A DNA stretch of 64,000 nucleotides. Origin: Cunninghamia lanceolata. Lineage: Eukaryota; Streptophyta; Pinopsida; Cupressales; Cupressaceae. The notes below the pieces were generated by a model. It was given only the letters and a program-made list of their open reading frames with translations. It made no database searches and was not told where the DNA came from. Location of the stretch: contig BSBN01000297.1 of the NCBI GenBank assembly GCA_027924645.1, positions 1,860,001-1,924,000 of the forward strand, written 5' to 3'. The translations under genes were made by a program, and so were the position numbers. This document shows, piece by piece, positions 21,606-33,461 of this stretch. Position 1 is the first letter of the stretch; each line of letters opens with the position of its first letter.

Positions 21606-24600
21606 CTTTGGATGTGACTGACACTGGGATTTGCGAGTATGTAGTTCTGTCTTGCACTATGTTTGATGCAACTGTGAGTAGGTATGCAACCCTTTCTAGG
21701 GTTATTCCCCGCCCCAGATAGTTCTTCGTTGGCTGCCACCCACTCAGGTGAAATAGGGATAGTAATTAGCCCACTATTGCAAACACCTAGAATGGGTGTT
21801 TGTCATTCAGACTCAAGTGTTGAGGAGTTCCTATCAAGTGTTCACTCAAGAAATTAAGTTTACTATCATAAGTCAAATAGAGTATTTTGGTGACTAAGTC
21901 CATTTGAAGATTACCTATTGCTTTTTGATCACCAAGATCCGCGAAGGTGAGGTGAGAGCATACGGCAATTAGGGTTTCTTATTTGGGTTAGCCAAATTCT
22001 GATTGATCTTTCTAGGGTTTTACTTTTGAAATTGATTTGTGTTGTGAATATGTTCCATTTTTTGATCACCAAGGTCCGCGAAGATGAGGTGAGAGCATAC
22101 GATGGTTGTATATCACCAACAAGAATCTATAAGAGGTGTCATGTTCTATATTAATTAAAGAGTTTTTAATCGTTCAACCAAAATACACAATCCTAATAGG
22201 AAGACCAAAGGGTCTCAACAAGACATTATGAATTCCTTCGTTCTTCTTCGTTATTAATGGTAAAACTCGCATTTTTAGAAGTAACCGAAATATAATACAT
22301 TACTTGGCTATTACAACAAAACTCATAGCTTAGAAGTAAATAAAACACAATATAAAACTTTACGACAAAACTATCTGTACGACAAAAACTCAAAATTTAG
22401 AAGTAAACAAATCATAATATAAAACTTTACGGCAAAACTAACTTTATGGCAAAAACTCATAATTTAGAAGTAAATAAAACATAATATACAGCTTTTACGG
22501 CAAAGCTAACCTTATATTCTGAACTAACACATGATTTGATTTTATCAATTATACTCAATTTACAACACAATAGTTATATTTATCTGATATTACATTTAAC
22601 TAACAAAATGATGTCTCTTGTTCTACATGCATAGGTTATATAAAAACTAAAAATTAGAACCATGATTTGCACATATATAAGACTAATTAAAGATGTATAT
22701 TTTCATGTATATAAAACTAACATTTAAAAACTATGTAATTAACAATTAAAACTATAAAATTCCATGCACATATATATAAAGAAAACTCCCAATTTATAGT
22801 CTAGAGGTTCCCATGAAAAATAAAAGCTAGTATTTAAATATATGTTATTATTATTATTTTTAATATCAATAGAGAAAAAAAAACAAAAAAAAACTATAAC
22901 TTACTAACATAACTATGTTTTATTTTCTTTGTAATATCAATAGAAAAATAAAACTATAACTTCTAAATAATAACTATGTTTTATTTCCTTTGTATAAAAA
23001 AAACAAAACTATAACTTGCTAAATAAGAACTCTATCAAATTAAGCATTTATTGGTTTCCATATAAATTTCTTTTTATCCACTCATTTATGCAAAAACAAT
23101 GTATTTCATTTGAAATCTCTCCCAGCAACTAGAAGAATGAAAGGAAGAATGAAGGGCACGGAGGTTTTAAAGTTTGATATCTGTGCGTAGTATATGATCT
23201 CCATAGTTCTCTGTTGTTATATATTTTTCATAGATTAGCATGCCAAAAGGTAATTATATGGGCTATTTTTGTTTCATTTCTCCCCTTTTTTACTCTAGAT
23301 CCATCAGATTTTGTTTATACCATAACATCTTCGTTTGGTTTTGCAGAGAGGATGAATCAGAGGCAGGCATAATTGTATTTATTATTTTATTTTTTTTGGC
23401 AAGGGAAAAGAGGAGTTGCTGGGGAATGATATCCCCTCTGCTGGGCGCAACCCAGCATAGAGGTGTGCCTCTATGGATGGGTTTGCCCCAGCTAAGGCAA
23501 CTAAGAGATATAATCTCTCTCTTTTTTTTTTTTTAATTTTTTTTTTTTTTGTAAAAACCACCAAATTTTTCTGTTTTGGTTTATTCCAGCAGTAGTAAAA
23601 TGAAAAAGAAAAGAACTCCAATTTGATACATGTTGCTGTGTGGATTTGCATGTAGAATTATTTGTGCAAACAGAGCAATAGAAATATTAGGCAAGGGTTC
23701 AAGTAGAGAAGTTATGATAAGCAATATGAAATAGATAGAGAAATCAATAAATGTGGGAAGGATAATCTTCCTCCATGCAAAACAACCAAAAGTCTACAGA
23801 GAATTCGTATGGGTAATGTTAAATATATATCCCAGCTACCATAGCATTAATATTGAACATATATATATTTTGAAATAACTTTCCCATGGTTTCCAAATAA
23901 CTGGTGCTGCATAACCAAAACATTTATATAAGAAATATTTAAGGCATACCTAGAGGTGGAGACTTATAGTTGCCGAGATTCCTTCTCAAGCTTTCCTCTT
24001 CCCTTTATTTTCTCTCTTCCTGGTTCCTCTGTAATTTCTTTCTTTCTTATTTCTCCTCCTCTATATATCCCTCTTGCTAAGGGAGCTCCCTACTTATATT
24101 TTATTTTTCCTCTTTTCTTCTTCAGGCGGTGAGGAGAGGCGGCGGCGGCGGCAGATAAAAATTAGATTTCTCTGTTATATCCTGCAACTTGTTAAATGTT
24201 CTTAATTGCAACATGTTTCATCTTCTTGGACACAGGTCCAAGTTTTCATAGTAAAAAATGCATTTGTGCCACGGGTCTCTAGAAATTTTGCCATTTTACC
24301 TTGATGTTTTAAATAAAACCCATTCCCTTAAATAAATTAATACATTAATCACAAGGCATTCATTGATGAATAAAAATCTCTGACGCCATTTATACTGATG
24401 ACACAAGATTTTAGAATAAACTAAGGGGGTCTATAAATTAAGGGAGTTAGTACCATATGAAAATAATTTTAGCATTTGATATAAAGAAATTCATGCAATT
24501 GTATTGTAATTATTATTCGTACTTTGAACATTTGAAAATGAAACAATCAACGTTTGATAAGGATTTTTAATGAAAATAATATTTATACATATATACACAT

Positions 24601-24606
24601 ATACAA

Positions 24607-24610
<4 letters not shown>

Positions 24611-24653
<43 letters not shown>
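24611..24653. repeat. (CA)n(TA)n microsatellite
   Basis: Compound dinucleotide array inside the right LTR of C. The left LTR has only a TA tract here (about 15110-15128). Confidence 0.95.
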
Positions 24654-24983
24654 GTTTAGATCAAATAATAATAATATAAAAAAATGAAATTTCTCAACTA
24701 ACCATTAAGGGACTATAATACACAAGTTTAGCATATACCCATATTTACTAAATAGAGGTTTTAATTAAATTAAGTTTAAATCAAATCAATTTCTTTATTT
24801 AACAAATTCTATCCTTTTCTTTTTACCATTGCTCATTCACCTAATGTGAATTAGTAATCAAACAAGGGTTCGCGAGTAGCAAGAATCGTAAAAGTCAGGA
24901 CATTAGCATATGAGAATAAATGATAAAGCTAACAAAACATCTCAGAGGTATAAATTTTAATTGTTGACAATCATGACAATACA

Positions 24984-26470
24984 AATCTTTCATCATCTCC
25001 ATTCCTATAATTCAAATGTTAAGGTAGACAATAATGCCTATCTTCTACTTAAAGAATCTACAACTTTATTTGTTATATTAGCCTTATGTCTAAGAATAAA
25101 AGAAAAACCCTGCAAGTATTCTACCCACATCATATGTCTTTGGTTCAACTTTTCTTGACTATTAATAAATCTTAACACTTGATGATGAATATATAAAACA
25201 ACTCTCTGGGCAAAAGATAATGCATCCACTTCCACAAATATCAATCAATTGCATAAAATTCTTGATCATAAACTAAATATTTCTACTTAGCTTCATTCAA
25301 ATTTTCATGAAATTAAGTGATGGGCTTATTCTCTTGGCTGAAAATAGCACCGATGGATTTACCCTTGGCATCACAACCAACTTGAAAAACCTTCTCAAAA
25401 TCTAGAAGTGCTAATACCACTCATATAATTCATCCTTAGTTTTGAAGTTGTCTTCCATTCATCTCCTTCATGGATTCTAATTCGATGGTAACCACTCTTG
25501 AGATCAATCCTGGAAAAGTAGCATGCTCCATGCAAACAAACCATCAGGTCATTCATGTGTGGTTGGAAACCTATATTTGATGGTGATCATTTTGATAACA
25601 TAAGAGTCAATACATATCTTCTATTATCTTACCTTCTTTGGAATAGGTATTTTAGGTACAACATAGAGCTCATAATTTCCCTAATCAGACCTCTCTTTAG
25701 TAGTTCTTCAACTAGTCTATTCAACTTTATGCTCATATTAGGACTCATCTTATTTGGTGCCTTATTAGGCAAACTTGATCCTCGGATCAAATCTATGCAA
25801 TCTAAAATGTTATGCATAGGTGGCAAGCCTCCAAGTTTTCCACTATCCATAATATCTTCAACTTCTTTTAGCAATGCTTCCACCTTTCGTTTCTCAAAGT
25901 CATGTGGTTTTTTTCTTCCACTAATGCAAGTTTCACAACCAATGCATAACATTCCTACAACATTCCAATTTCTTTAAGGGACTTTTTGGTAGTAAAAAAC
26001 ATCACCTTTCTCTCTATGATTTCTTCTTTAACCTTCATTAGCAACAATTTAAACTTCTTTTTGCCTTTAGTGATGGTGAAAATGTTCTTCATTCCATTGT
26101 GGATGGCACAAACATCGTACTACATGGTTGACCCAACAAAACATGACAAGAATCCATAGGAATCACATCACACTAAACCTCAAATGAATAACTCCAATAT
26201 GAAATACAACTAAGCATTACTCCTTCACAATCATCTATTGACCCTTTTGTAGCTATGAAACACAACAAGAGTTACGATGTTGTACCATTTTTAAGTTCAA
26301 TTTCTCTACCATATCAATGGACACTAAGTTATCTGTGCTTCCTCCATCTATGATCATCTTACAACATGTTCCTCCTATTTTACACTTAATGTGGAAGATA
26401 CTCTTCCTGAACCATGGTTCTATGTCTTCCTTATAAGGATTAAGAAAAACCTTGTGCAACATCAGGTTCT
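24984..26470 (-). pseudogene. element E protease, RT and RNase H (decayed)
   Basis: Minus strand. 26253-26462 carries a protease segment (HIKCKIGGTCCKMIIDGGSTDN). 25629-25952 carries the RT start (DCIDLIRGSSLPNKAPNKMSP, then LVEELLKRGLIRE), whose wording fits CRM/Reina-type chromoviruses. 25038-25244 carries the RNase H end (LNQRHMMWVEYLQGFSFILRHK). The RT palm is not intact. Together with 26471-27350 and 3587-4861 it is one minus-strand gypsy element, element E. Confidence 0.8.
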
Positions 26471-27350
26471 CTCCACCTTTAGGAGTTACACTTTCTCTTA
26501 ATACCTATTTCTTCACTTATGTGTACAATGTGAACCCTCTTCTCAATGCATCCTTGATCTTTTGCCACTTCCAAGCATTCAAATGTCGTATGGCCTACTT
26601 CTCCACATGCATAACAAGCACCACCAAAGACTTACAACAACGTCCTTTACCTTTATCTTCATTTTTGTTAAAGGCCCACTCTTCTTAATAGTCTTGTTCA
26701 ACATTGTTGGATGTTGCAATATCCCTCTACACATCTCCACTTAGTATTATGTTTATCCTTTCTACCTTTTCCCATACCCACACACTTCGTTGATTTCTAA
26801 ACATCGTCTCCTCTACCTTTAGTGTGAGTTGGTAGGCACCCTCAATGGACTAAATCGATAACAAACAAATCAAGGATCTTGGATTATAATTCACAACCAT
26901 TCACATACTGAGACACCTTCTCTACATCATCTTCCACATGACCTACCTAGATGTTGAGCCTATAAAACTCCTCAATGTACTCCTTCACAAATACTTCTCT
27001 CTGTCATAAATTTTGAAACTTCTTAAACAACTCCAAATTATAGTTGGTAGGTAAAAACCTGCCTTTCAACTATACAACCATCTAATCCCACTTAGAGATC
27101 TTCAACTTTGATTCTTCTTAAACCTTTCTTTCTACACATAATCCCACCATAAGGCCACATGCCCCTTCAACTTAGTGGTTGTATACTTAACTCTCTTAGG
27201 GTCTTCAATAGATCAAAGCTTAAATTACTTTTCTAAAGCATTGATCCTCTAGCAAATCCTTTTTTTTCTCTTGAATATAATTTACAAATATTATGCTAAT
27301 ATGACCATCTATGTGAGACTAATACAAACTCTTGCAAGTTTAAGGAAGCT
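26471..27350 (-). pseudogene. element E gag (decayed)
   Basis: Minus strand. A CCHC knuckle reads CYACGEVGHTTFEC at about 26625-26580. Upstream, about 27040-26890 reads VKEYIEEFYRLNI, then VGHVEDDVEKVSQYVNG, the conserved core of plant chromovirus gag. Stops are frequent. The 5' LTR of E was not found; it would lie above 27350, where element F's LTR now starts. Confidence 0.7.
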
Positions 27351-27395
27351 AAGGTAGCGGAACAACTTCCTACACTAATCTTGAGAGGAGGGTTA

Positions 27396-27479
27396 TGCAA
27401 AAAATTTCAAATCTTTTCAATAGCTACAAAAATTATATAGAAATAAACATAAATAACAATCATAGCACAACACAATGAT
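27396..27479 (-). repeat. element F LTR, left piece
   Basis: Short piece ending in ATGAT (27475-27479), the target of A. Joined in thought to 60688 it reads into TTACGTGGGGAAAACCC, a stretch typical of plant copia LTRs. This is the reason for assigning it to F. Confidence 0.55.
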
Positions 27480-28008
27480 TGTCACATCTCATTTTGGACT
27501 TTATTTATAATTTAAATTATGGGACATTTTTACTATGAATATTGTTTTACTATTGAGTGATTCCACGTGTGTGAAAGGTAAAATAGTTGATATTTAAAAT
27601 GCATAAAAATTTGAAAGTCGATTGATGACCAATTATTATTAAGATTATGGATGTATATCTTGTCTTGCTTCAGCTATGATTATAAGGACTAACCTATTAA
27701 TGGAAATCTAAGTGTGACTGAGTGTAGGAAGAATGTCGAAGATAAGAACATGGTTGAGATAGCAATGTTCAAGCCATCAGGAAAGAGTTGGCATGATGGA
27801 TAAACCTGATGCACGCACACACTCACTTAGCTTCATGTCATATTGCATTTTTGAGTGGCTTTATTTATGCATCGTTATATGGTTACTAGTCATGTTGAGC
27901 ATTATATGGTTAACGGATGTGATTGATGTTTAATGCTTAGATAAATATGTGAATTTTGTTGCTACAGTATGTTCATTTGAATTGCATAAGCTAACCATGT
28001 ATTTATAT

Positions 28009-28080
28009 GTTCTCTTGACTTAGATTTAATAGAACTGTATAAGTTGAATTCAATTTGATTTATTTATATTATTTAAAGAG

Positions 28081-28134
<54 letters not shown>

Positions 28135-28203
28135 CTCTTGACTTAGATTTAATAGAATTGTATAAGATAAGTTGAATTCAATTTGATTTATATTATTTAA
28201 AGA

Positions 28204-28205
<2 letters not shown>
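28009..28205. repeat. 73-bp direct duplication separated by (TA)n(CA)n
   Basis: 28009-28080 and 28132-28205 are near-identical and are separated by (TA)n 28080-28094 and (CA)n 28095-28131; a further (TA)n follows at 28205-28266. The 3' LTR has the unit once (about 57437-57510). Confidence 0.9.

Positions 28206-28266
<61 letters not shown>
28205..28266. repeat. (TA)n microsatellite
   Basis: Long TA array; the 3' LTR has only TATATATA at this place. Confidence 0.95.
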
Positions 28267-28270
<4 letters not shown>

Positions 28271-28961
28271 TTAAATTAATAAATATCTATATATTATGCT
28301 CTTGCATGAAATGATATTTTAGATAGACTTAAAATAAACGTATATTTATAGATACATATTTATAATTTAAAAAATATATAAATATATATATATATATATA
28401 AACATATAAGCATTATATTATTTCTTTTATTTTAAAATTTTGGTAATTAATTTCTTTTGGAAAAAGAAATAAGTTAAATTATTTTAATTTGTTAATTTAT
28501 TTAATTCTTGAATGTGCATGTCTATTTTAAAGATTTAGATAATCAATTATTAAATTTATCATATTTGCGAATTAGAAAATTATAGTTTCTAATATTAGTT
28601 TTAAGTAGGATGTGCATGAATATGAATAAAGTCATTTTAATATTATTTTCTTTTATTAAGAATATTATATTATTTTTTTATTTTTAGGTTTTGAAAAAAA
28701 TAGGAAGAGTTATTAAAAGAAGAGAATTAGCTTTTTTCATTCTTTTTTTTTGGTTATCAATTTTATTATGGAAAGGAGAAGAAAAAAAGAAAACAGGTTA
28801 TTGAAGCTCAGGGATTTGAAAGTGCTTTTTTTAAAGAATTGAACGATTGTTGTGCTTTTTGAATTGATTAGTTCATCTCCATTATTTTTACCAAATTGCT
28901 ACAAGGATTGAAGTAGGATTCTTGTCATGAAAGGCTTTAGCAAAAACTTACTTTGGCTAAT

Positions 28962-30353
28962 TGTGTATATGGAAAAATGGATTAAATCTAAACTAAATAA
29001 AACCAAAGAACCCAATAACATAAAGAAAACGAATTTAAATAAAAGCCATGACAAATAATCAATGCAATAAAGACTTTTACCGAAATTTGTGTTGTTTCCT
29101 TTGGATTGAATGTAGAATTGCTCAATGAAATTGCAAAGCCATAGCTGCAACAAGCAAGTGTAGTGCTCAAGAGATCAATGTCAAATGATCGTAAGGTTGT
29201 GCCAAGATCAATGTTAAAAGATCGTAAAGTGGCTCAAGAAGATCTATGTCAAAAGATCGTAAAGGTGGCGCCAAGATCAATGTTAAAAGATCGTAAAGTG
29301 GCTCAAGAAGATCAATGTCAAAAGATCGTAAGAGTGCTCAATCGAATCATTGTATGCTCAAAGCGCTGTTAAGTATGCCTGAGAATAAAATCGAAGAGAG
29401 AGAGGTAATGAAGGAGATGAGGGGGGTTTATATAGGTTTCAAGGAAGATCGATCAACGGTCCAGATAATTCAGAAGAATCAATGGAGGAGATAAGTTGAG
29501 GAATGTGCAACGAATGAAAAGCAGACATGTGTCTTGCTTTCTTTTGCATGAGAGGAGTTATCAAGAATAGAAGAATGAGTTAACTGAAGAAATAAATCAA
29601 TTAAAAGAATAAAGCAATCAGTTAAGTGATTTAAAACAAGAAGAAGAGATTTGCATGAGAAAAGAAGATATTTTGCTTTATTAAATATAGAAATATTTAA
29701 TTGATGAGCAAGAAAGCTTGAGTTATATTAGAGATAACTCAAATTAGAAGAAAAAAGCAATTTAAATAAATAATTGATTTATTTAAATTTAGAGAAGATA
29801 TTTTGGAAGAAATAATTAAATAATTAGAATTATTTAATTTAGAAGATTTGAAAAGCAAATTAAATAAATAAATTTATTTAATTGTTGTGCATGATTTTGG
29901 AAGAACAGAAGATTATAAATAAAATATTTGATTTTATTTATTTTTAGAGGATTGAGATAATTTAAATAAATTTGATTTGATTTATTTAAATTTAGAAGAA
30001 CAATTGATTTAATTAAATAATGTAAATTATTTAATTGTAGATAAGAGGGAATTTGTTGAATTAATTAAATAATTGGATTTATTTAATTAATGTAGATTTG
30101 AATTTTGAAAAGCGAATAATGATTTAATTAAATAATTAAAAATTATTTAATTGTGGAAGAATATAGAGGAATTTGATTTAATTAATTAAATAATGAGGAT
30201 TTATTTAATTAATGTCGCAATTTTGTGATTTAGAAGAATTTGGTGAAATTAATTAAATAATTAGATTATTTAATTAACGTTTGCAATGCAAGTGATTAGA
30301 CAGATAACGGAATGCCAGTGATTTGACGACACGGTCATTTTAGGGTGTCTACA
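28962..30353 (-). repeat. element D 3' LTR (left)
   Basis: 1392 bp. Contains tandem GATC-bearing repeats (29166-29337), a minus-strand TATATAAA (29427-29434) and a 600-bp AT-rich part (about 29690-30290) made of short self-complementary words such as TTAATTAAATAATT. No gene. Confidence 0.95.
29166..29337. repeat. tandem repeats in D LTR
   Basis: About five imperfect units of roughly 33-37 bp, each with AATGT(T/C)AAAAGATCGTAA followed by GTGGCTCAAG or GTTGTGCCAAG. The same block is at 42581-42752 in the other LTR. Its position near the promoter makes enhancer repeats a possible reading. Confidence 0.85.
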
Positions 30354-30370
30354 TTTTGCCCCTCTTTGAT
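30354..30370 (-). promoter_or_regulatory. element D polypurine tract
   Basis: Minus strand AAAGAGGGGCAAAA directly before the LTR start TGTAGACACC. Confidence 0.92.
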
Positions 30371-31580
30371 GCAATGCAGCATGTAGCTTTGCGTCAAAGA
30401 AAACGATTGTTGAAGATGTAATACAATTTTTTTGATGCCCCAGTGTAGGTAGTTGCCCCAGCATATGCCCCCTCGAGCGGGAAGATGGGGAAGCGGTAGA
30501 AGAACTGTGTTGATGCTCGACTAGAAGATTTGTTGGAGATAGGCGAGGTTGAATAGAAGAAAGTGGAGATAGAAAAGAACATAAGAGAAAGACTGTTGAT
30601 TGATCTTTGCTGGAAAACTATATAAGGCCATGGAAAAATGGATGGTGTAAATGGATGAGCTTGTTGCAATGGTTTCACATTTGTTTATAAAGAGCAATCC
30701 TTATTTTGATGTAGCACGTGGATAGTTCGCCACCAAGGTATAAAAGACCAAGGTGCAGTAATATCCGAGTGCGTGGACGTTGACTCTGCAAGCAAGCGGT
30801 TTGAAATTAGATCCATTAGACATAATATGACCTTGTTGGAACATGTGAATGAGCCATAGTCTTGAACATAAAATAAACTTCAATACATGTAAATGCAAGA
30901 AGAATTATTAATATGTAAGATGCCAGGTCCTAACACACACAAGATAAATAGAATGCCAAGAAAGATACTAAAGATCATTCCTCAAACACAGCACACAAAA
31001 AAGCAATTGACTATGCCCCCAGTCCGTACTGCATCGCAACATACCAAGATTATAGATAAATCAAGGTAGTCTTGAATAGGTATTGGAAAAGGAACAAAAG
31101 ATAAACCATAACACAAATTGACTGACTTACAAAGTAAACATACAGCCAACATATTCTCTTGCCAAAGAGGTTGCTCAGGATAGATTGGATAGGAAAGATA
31201 ACAGCCTTATCGTAGGAACTCTGTGTCCGTTAAAGGGGGCTATCTACCTAAAAAGACAATGTCTCACTTGCAGGAAATGCCACATGTCGTAGGAGACGCG
31301 TGTGTTGGTCTCGACAATGGAACACTTCATAGAAGACAAGCTTGTTGATCTAGGGCTTGGTTAAGCGGTACTTAGCTGATGTTGGCAATCGGTATGTAGG
31401 ACAGTAGATGACTCTGGCAGTAGGCCTCTTTGCTTCAGGTTTGTTAAGGACTTTTGCTTTGAAAGGATGCGCTAGCTTGCTGCTTGAGTTAGTCAAGTCG
31501 AGGCGAATGGATTTTGACAAACGGAAGACTAGAAGGATGAAGTGCAAATGGATTGAAACGGGTGGAGAATGGTGGATCGT

Positions 31581-31656
31581 GTGTGCCTGAGTACTGGAAA
31601 CATCCTTCATATTCCAGACTGCCTACATACCCTGTATCCACGGGATCAAAGCACAC
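31581..31656 (-). other. three-helix module, D copy 1
   Basis: Ends pair as GTGTGC with GCACAC (31581-31586, 31651-31656). Inside are a CTGGAA/TTCCAG hairpin (31594-31616) and CCC/GGG. The outer helix differs in sequence from copies 2 and 3 yet still pairs. Confidence 0.7.
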
Positions 31657-31735
31657 TTACGATGGAAGATGAACGTGATAAATATGTAGTTCTGGATAGA
31701 GTGATGAATGGGTCAAGGTGAAAGGAGGGGATCTT

Positions 31736-31810
31736 ATGTACCTGAGTACTGGATACGTCCTTCGTATTCCAGACTGCCTACATACCCATATCCGTGGGAT
31801 CAAGGTACCT
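31736..31810 (-). other. three-helix module, D copy 2
   Basis: Outer helix GTACCT (31738-31743) with AGGTAC (31803-31808). Inner hairpin CTGGATACG with CGTATTCCAG (one bulged base), then CCC/GGG around ATATCCGT. Confidence 0.75.
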
Positions 31811-31885
31811 TAAGACTAAGAAGAGATAATATGTAGTTCTGGTTAGTGTGATGATGTGGAAAAAGAGCGGAGAAGAGGTGATCTT

Positions 31886-31960
31886 ATGTACCTGAGTACT
31901 GGAAACGTCCTTCGTATTCCAGACTGCCTACATACCCATATCAATGGGATCAAGGTACCT
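31886..31960 (-). other. three-helix module, D copy 3
   Basis: Outer helix as in copy 2. Inner hairpin CTGGAAACG with CGTATTCCAG. The CCC/GGG loop is ATATCAAT, changed in the loop only. Copies 1 to 3 are spaced 155 and 150 bp apart as part of a longer tandem unit that includes TATGTAGTTCTGG. Confidence 0.75.
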
Positions 31961-32585
31961 TAAGATTGAGAAGAGATGATATGTAGTTCTGGTTATTGTG
32001 ATGATGTAGAACAAGTGTTGAGAAGATAACCACCTTATCGCAGGAGCAAAGTGTCCGTTAAAGGGTGTTACCTGTGGAAATGAGACAAGATTGAAGTATG
32101 CGCTGCGAACCACGAACAAGGAACCAATCCTAGACCGACACTAAGGAAAGAGTTGCCCCCATTCTGGTAGAGGAAACTGTAGGGGTGACCGCCGAAGAAG
32201 ACACAGAAAGACTTGACCTAGGATCAGACAGTGTTAACTGTAGACACAGATCAAGCCGTGGGATGACGATGATGGACATTGACAAATTTCCAAGCTATAC
32301 TAGATAGGGAGATGGAAATGCAAACAAAGTCAATGGTTTTATTATGGATGGATGGATGAAGCAGGTTGCGAACTGGACAAGGAGTGGACAGGACTCGATA
32401 GACGATGGATGCTGACTCTATGCATAGCGCCTGTTTGCCAGGTTTTCACTATGGTACTTATCCAAGGTGCCTGTTTGCCAGGTTTTCACCAGAGGATGGA
32501 TGTTTTTGTATTTTTGTATTTTTGATTTTTTTGATTTTTTGATTGTTTTTGATTTTTTTGATTTTTTGTGGGAATACTCTAAGGA

Positions 32586-33461
32586 TCAGGCGTAGAACTT
32601 CTTGAGATGGACACTATTAAGTGGCTCATCTAGAGGAATGCCGTCAGGTGTCGCTAAAGTATAAGCTCCCGATCCATATGCTGCTATCACAATGAAGGGA
32701 CCTAACCAGGTAGGCTCAAACTTGCCCTTCTTCTCTTGATCTGCTTGATTTCTCTGATTCTCCTTAAGTACAAGATCACCAACTTGAAACTGTCTTTCTT
32801 TGATCTTTTTGTTGTAATTACGTCGGAGGCGGTTTTGATAGACATGGAGATGATTAAGTGCGGCAAGACGCCTCTCATCTAGTAGTTCAAGCTCAGCTAA
32901 TCTGGAAGTGCGATACTCATCTCCGCCGATCAGGTCCTGCATGGATACTCGGAGGGATGGGATCTCGACCTCTATAGGTAGGATGGCTTCAGAGCCAAAG
33001 ACCAAGGCATATGGTGTGGCACCAGTGGGTGTTCTGATACTAGTGCGGTAGGCCCATAAGGCGGGATTGAGTTGCAAGTGCCAATCACGACCAGCTTCAT
33101 TAACTGTTTTCTTGAGGATTTTGAGAATGGTTTTATTGGAAGCCTCAGCTTGGCCGTTACTCTGCGGATAGTAGGGAGTTGAAAAACGATGTTGGATATT
33201 GTATTGTATGCATAAGGCACGGACATCTTGGTTCTTGAATGGTCTCCCATTATCAGTGACAATGGCTTGGGGAATACCATACCGGCATATGAGGTAGTTT
33301 AGGATAAACTTGGCTATTTGTTTACCGGTGATATAGGTCATAGGAATGGCTTCCACACACTTCGTGAAATACTCAGTAGCGGTAATGATAAACTTGTGGC
33401 CATTGGAGGAGGAAGGGTGGATTTGTCCTACGAGGTCGAGACCCCATTGAGAAAAGGCCAT
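32586..33461 (-). pseudogene. element D integrase core and C-terminus
   Basis: 291 open codons on the minus strand. WGLDLVGQIHPSSSNGHKF carries the first catalytic Asp, VTDNGRPFKNQDVRALC the second and YYPQSNGQAEASNKTI the Glu. The C-terminal part (FQVGDLVLKENQ, then FEPTWLGPFIV and PLDEPLNSVHLKKFYA) is complete. It overlaps the upstream frame by 34 bp, and a one-base change at about 33452-33458 puts it out of frame with RT/RNase H. The domain itself looks fully intact. Confidence 0.92.

Larger units (their letters stand above)
4867..24978 (-). mobile_element. element C: Tekay/Del-type Ty3/gypsy LTR retrotransposon
   Basis: Complete chromovirus on the minus strand. Direct LTRs (4867-15464 and 20814-24978) begin TG and end CA, and both flanks carry the 5-bp duplication ATACA (4862-4866 and 24979-24983). 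The right LTR is 4165 bp; the left one is enlarged by the nested copia G. The 5349-bp interior has an initiator-Met primer site beside the right LTR, a purine tract beside the left LTR, and the order gag, protease, RT, RNase H, integrase, chromodomain-like C-terminus. RT motifs and the C-terminal domain place it with the Tekay/Del chromoviruses, which are known for long LTRs. The LTRs differ by several per cent by eye and the ORF has many stops, so this copy is old and dead. Confidence 0.93.
20814..24978 (-). repeat. element C 5' LTR (right)
   Basis: 4165 bp, TGTAAGAACC to TCATGACA, ending next to the duplicated ATACA. It would hold the promoter of the element. It contains the second copies of the hairpin array and the module, and a (CA)n(TA)n tract at 24611-24653. 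Confidence 0.93.
30371..32585 (-). other. element D 3' non-coding region with repeated modules
   Basis: 2.2 kb between the pol stop and the purine tract. No ORF with a recognisable domain. It holds three copies of the three-helix module (31581-31656, 31736-31810, 31886-31960), a second repeated block (31197-31246 and 32025-32073), a two-copy GCCTGTTTGCCAGGTTTTCAC repeat (about 32427-32490) and a T-rich TTTTTGATT run (about 32500-32570). Confidence 0.8.

Noticed and set aside
28899..29372. ORFs in the LTR of D (also at 42338-42787), one with repeated RSMLKDRKVAQED units
   Set aside because: The repeat reflects the tandem DNA repeats of the LTR, and the strand is opposite to the element's transcription.
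30270..31610. Small ORFs of 60-94 codons in the 3' region of D
   Set aside because: No domain, both strands overlapping, length as expected by chance in this less AT-rich stretch.
31581..31960. The repeated module as a tRNA gene or known riboswitch
   Set aside because: No anticodon arm, no T-loop consensus and no match to a riboswitch core that I know; only three short helices.
31197..32073. CRISPR-like array
   Set aside because: Spacing of 150 bp with related spacers, eukaryotic retrotransposon context, no cas genes.
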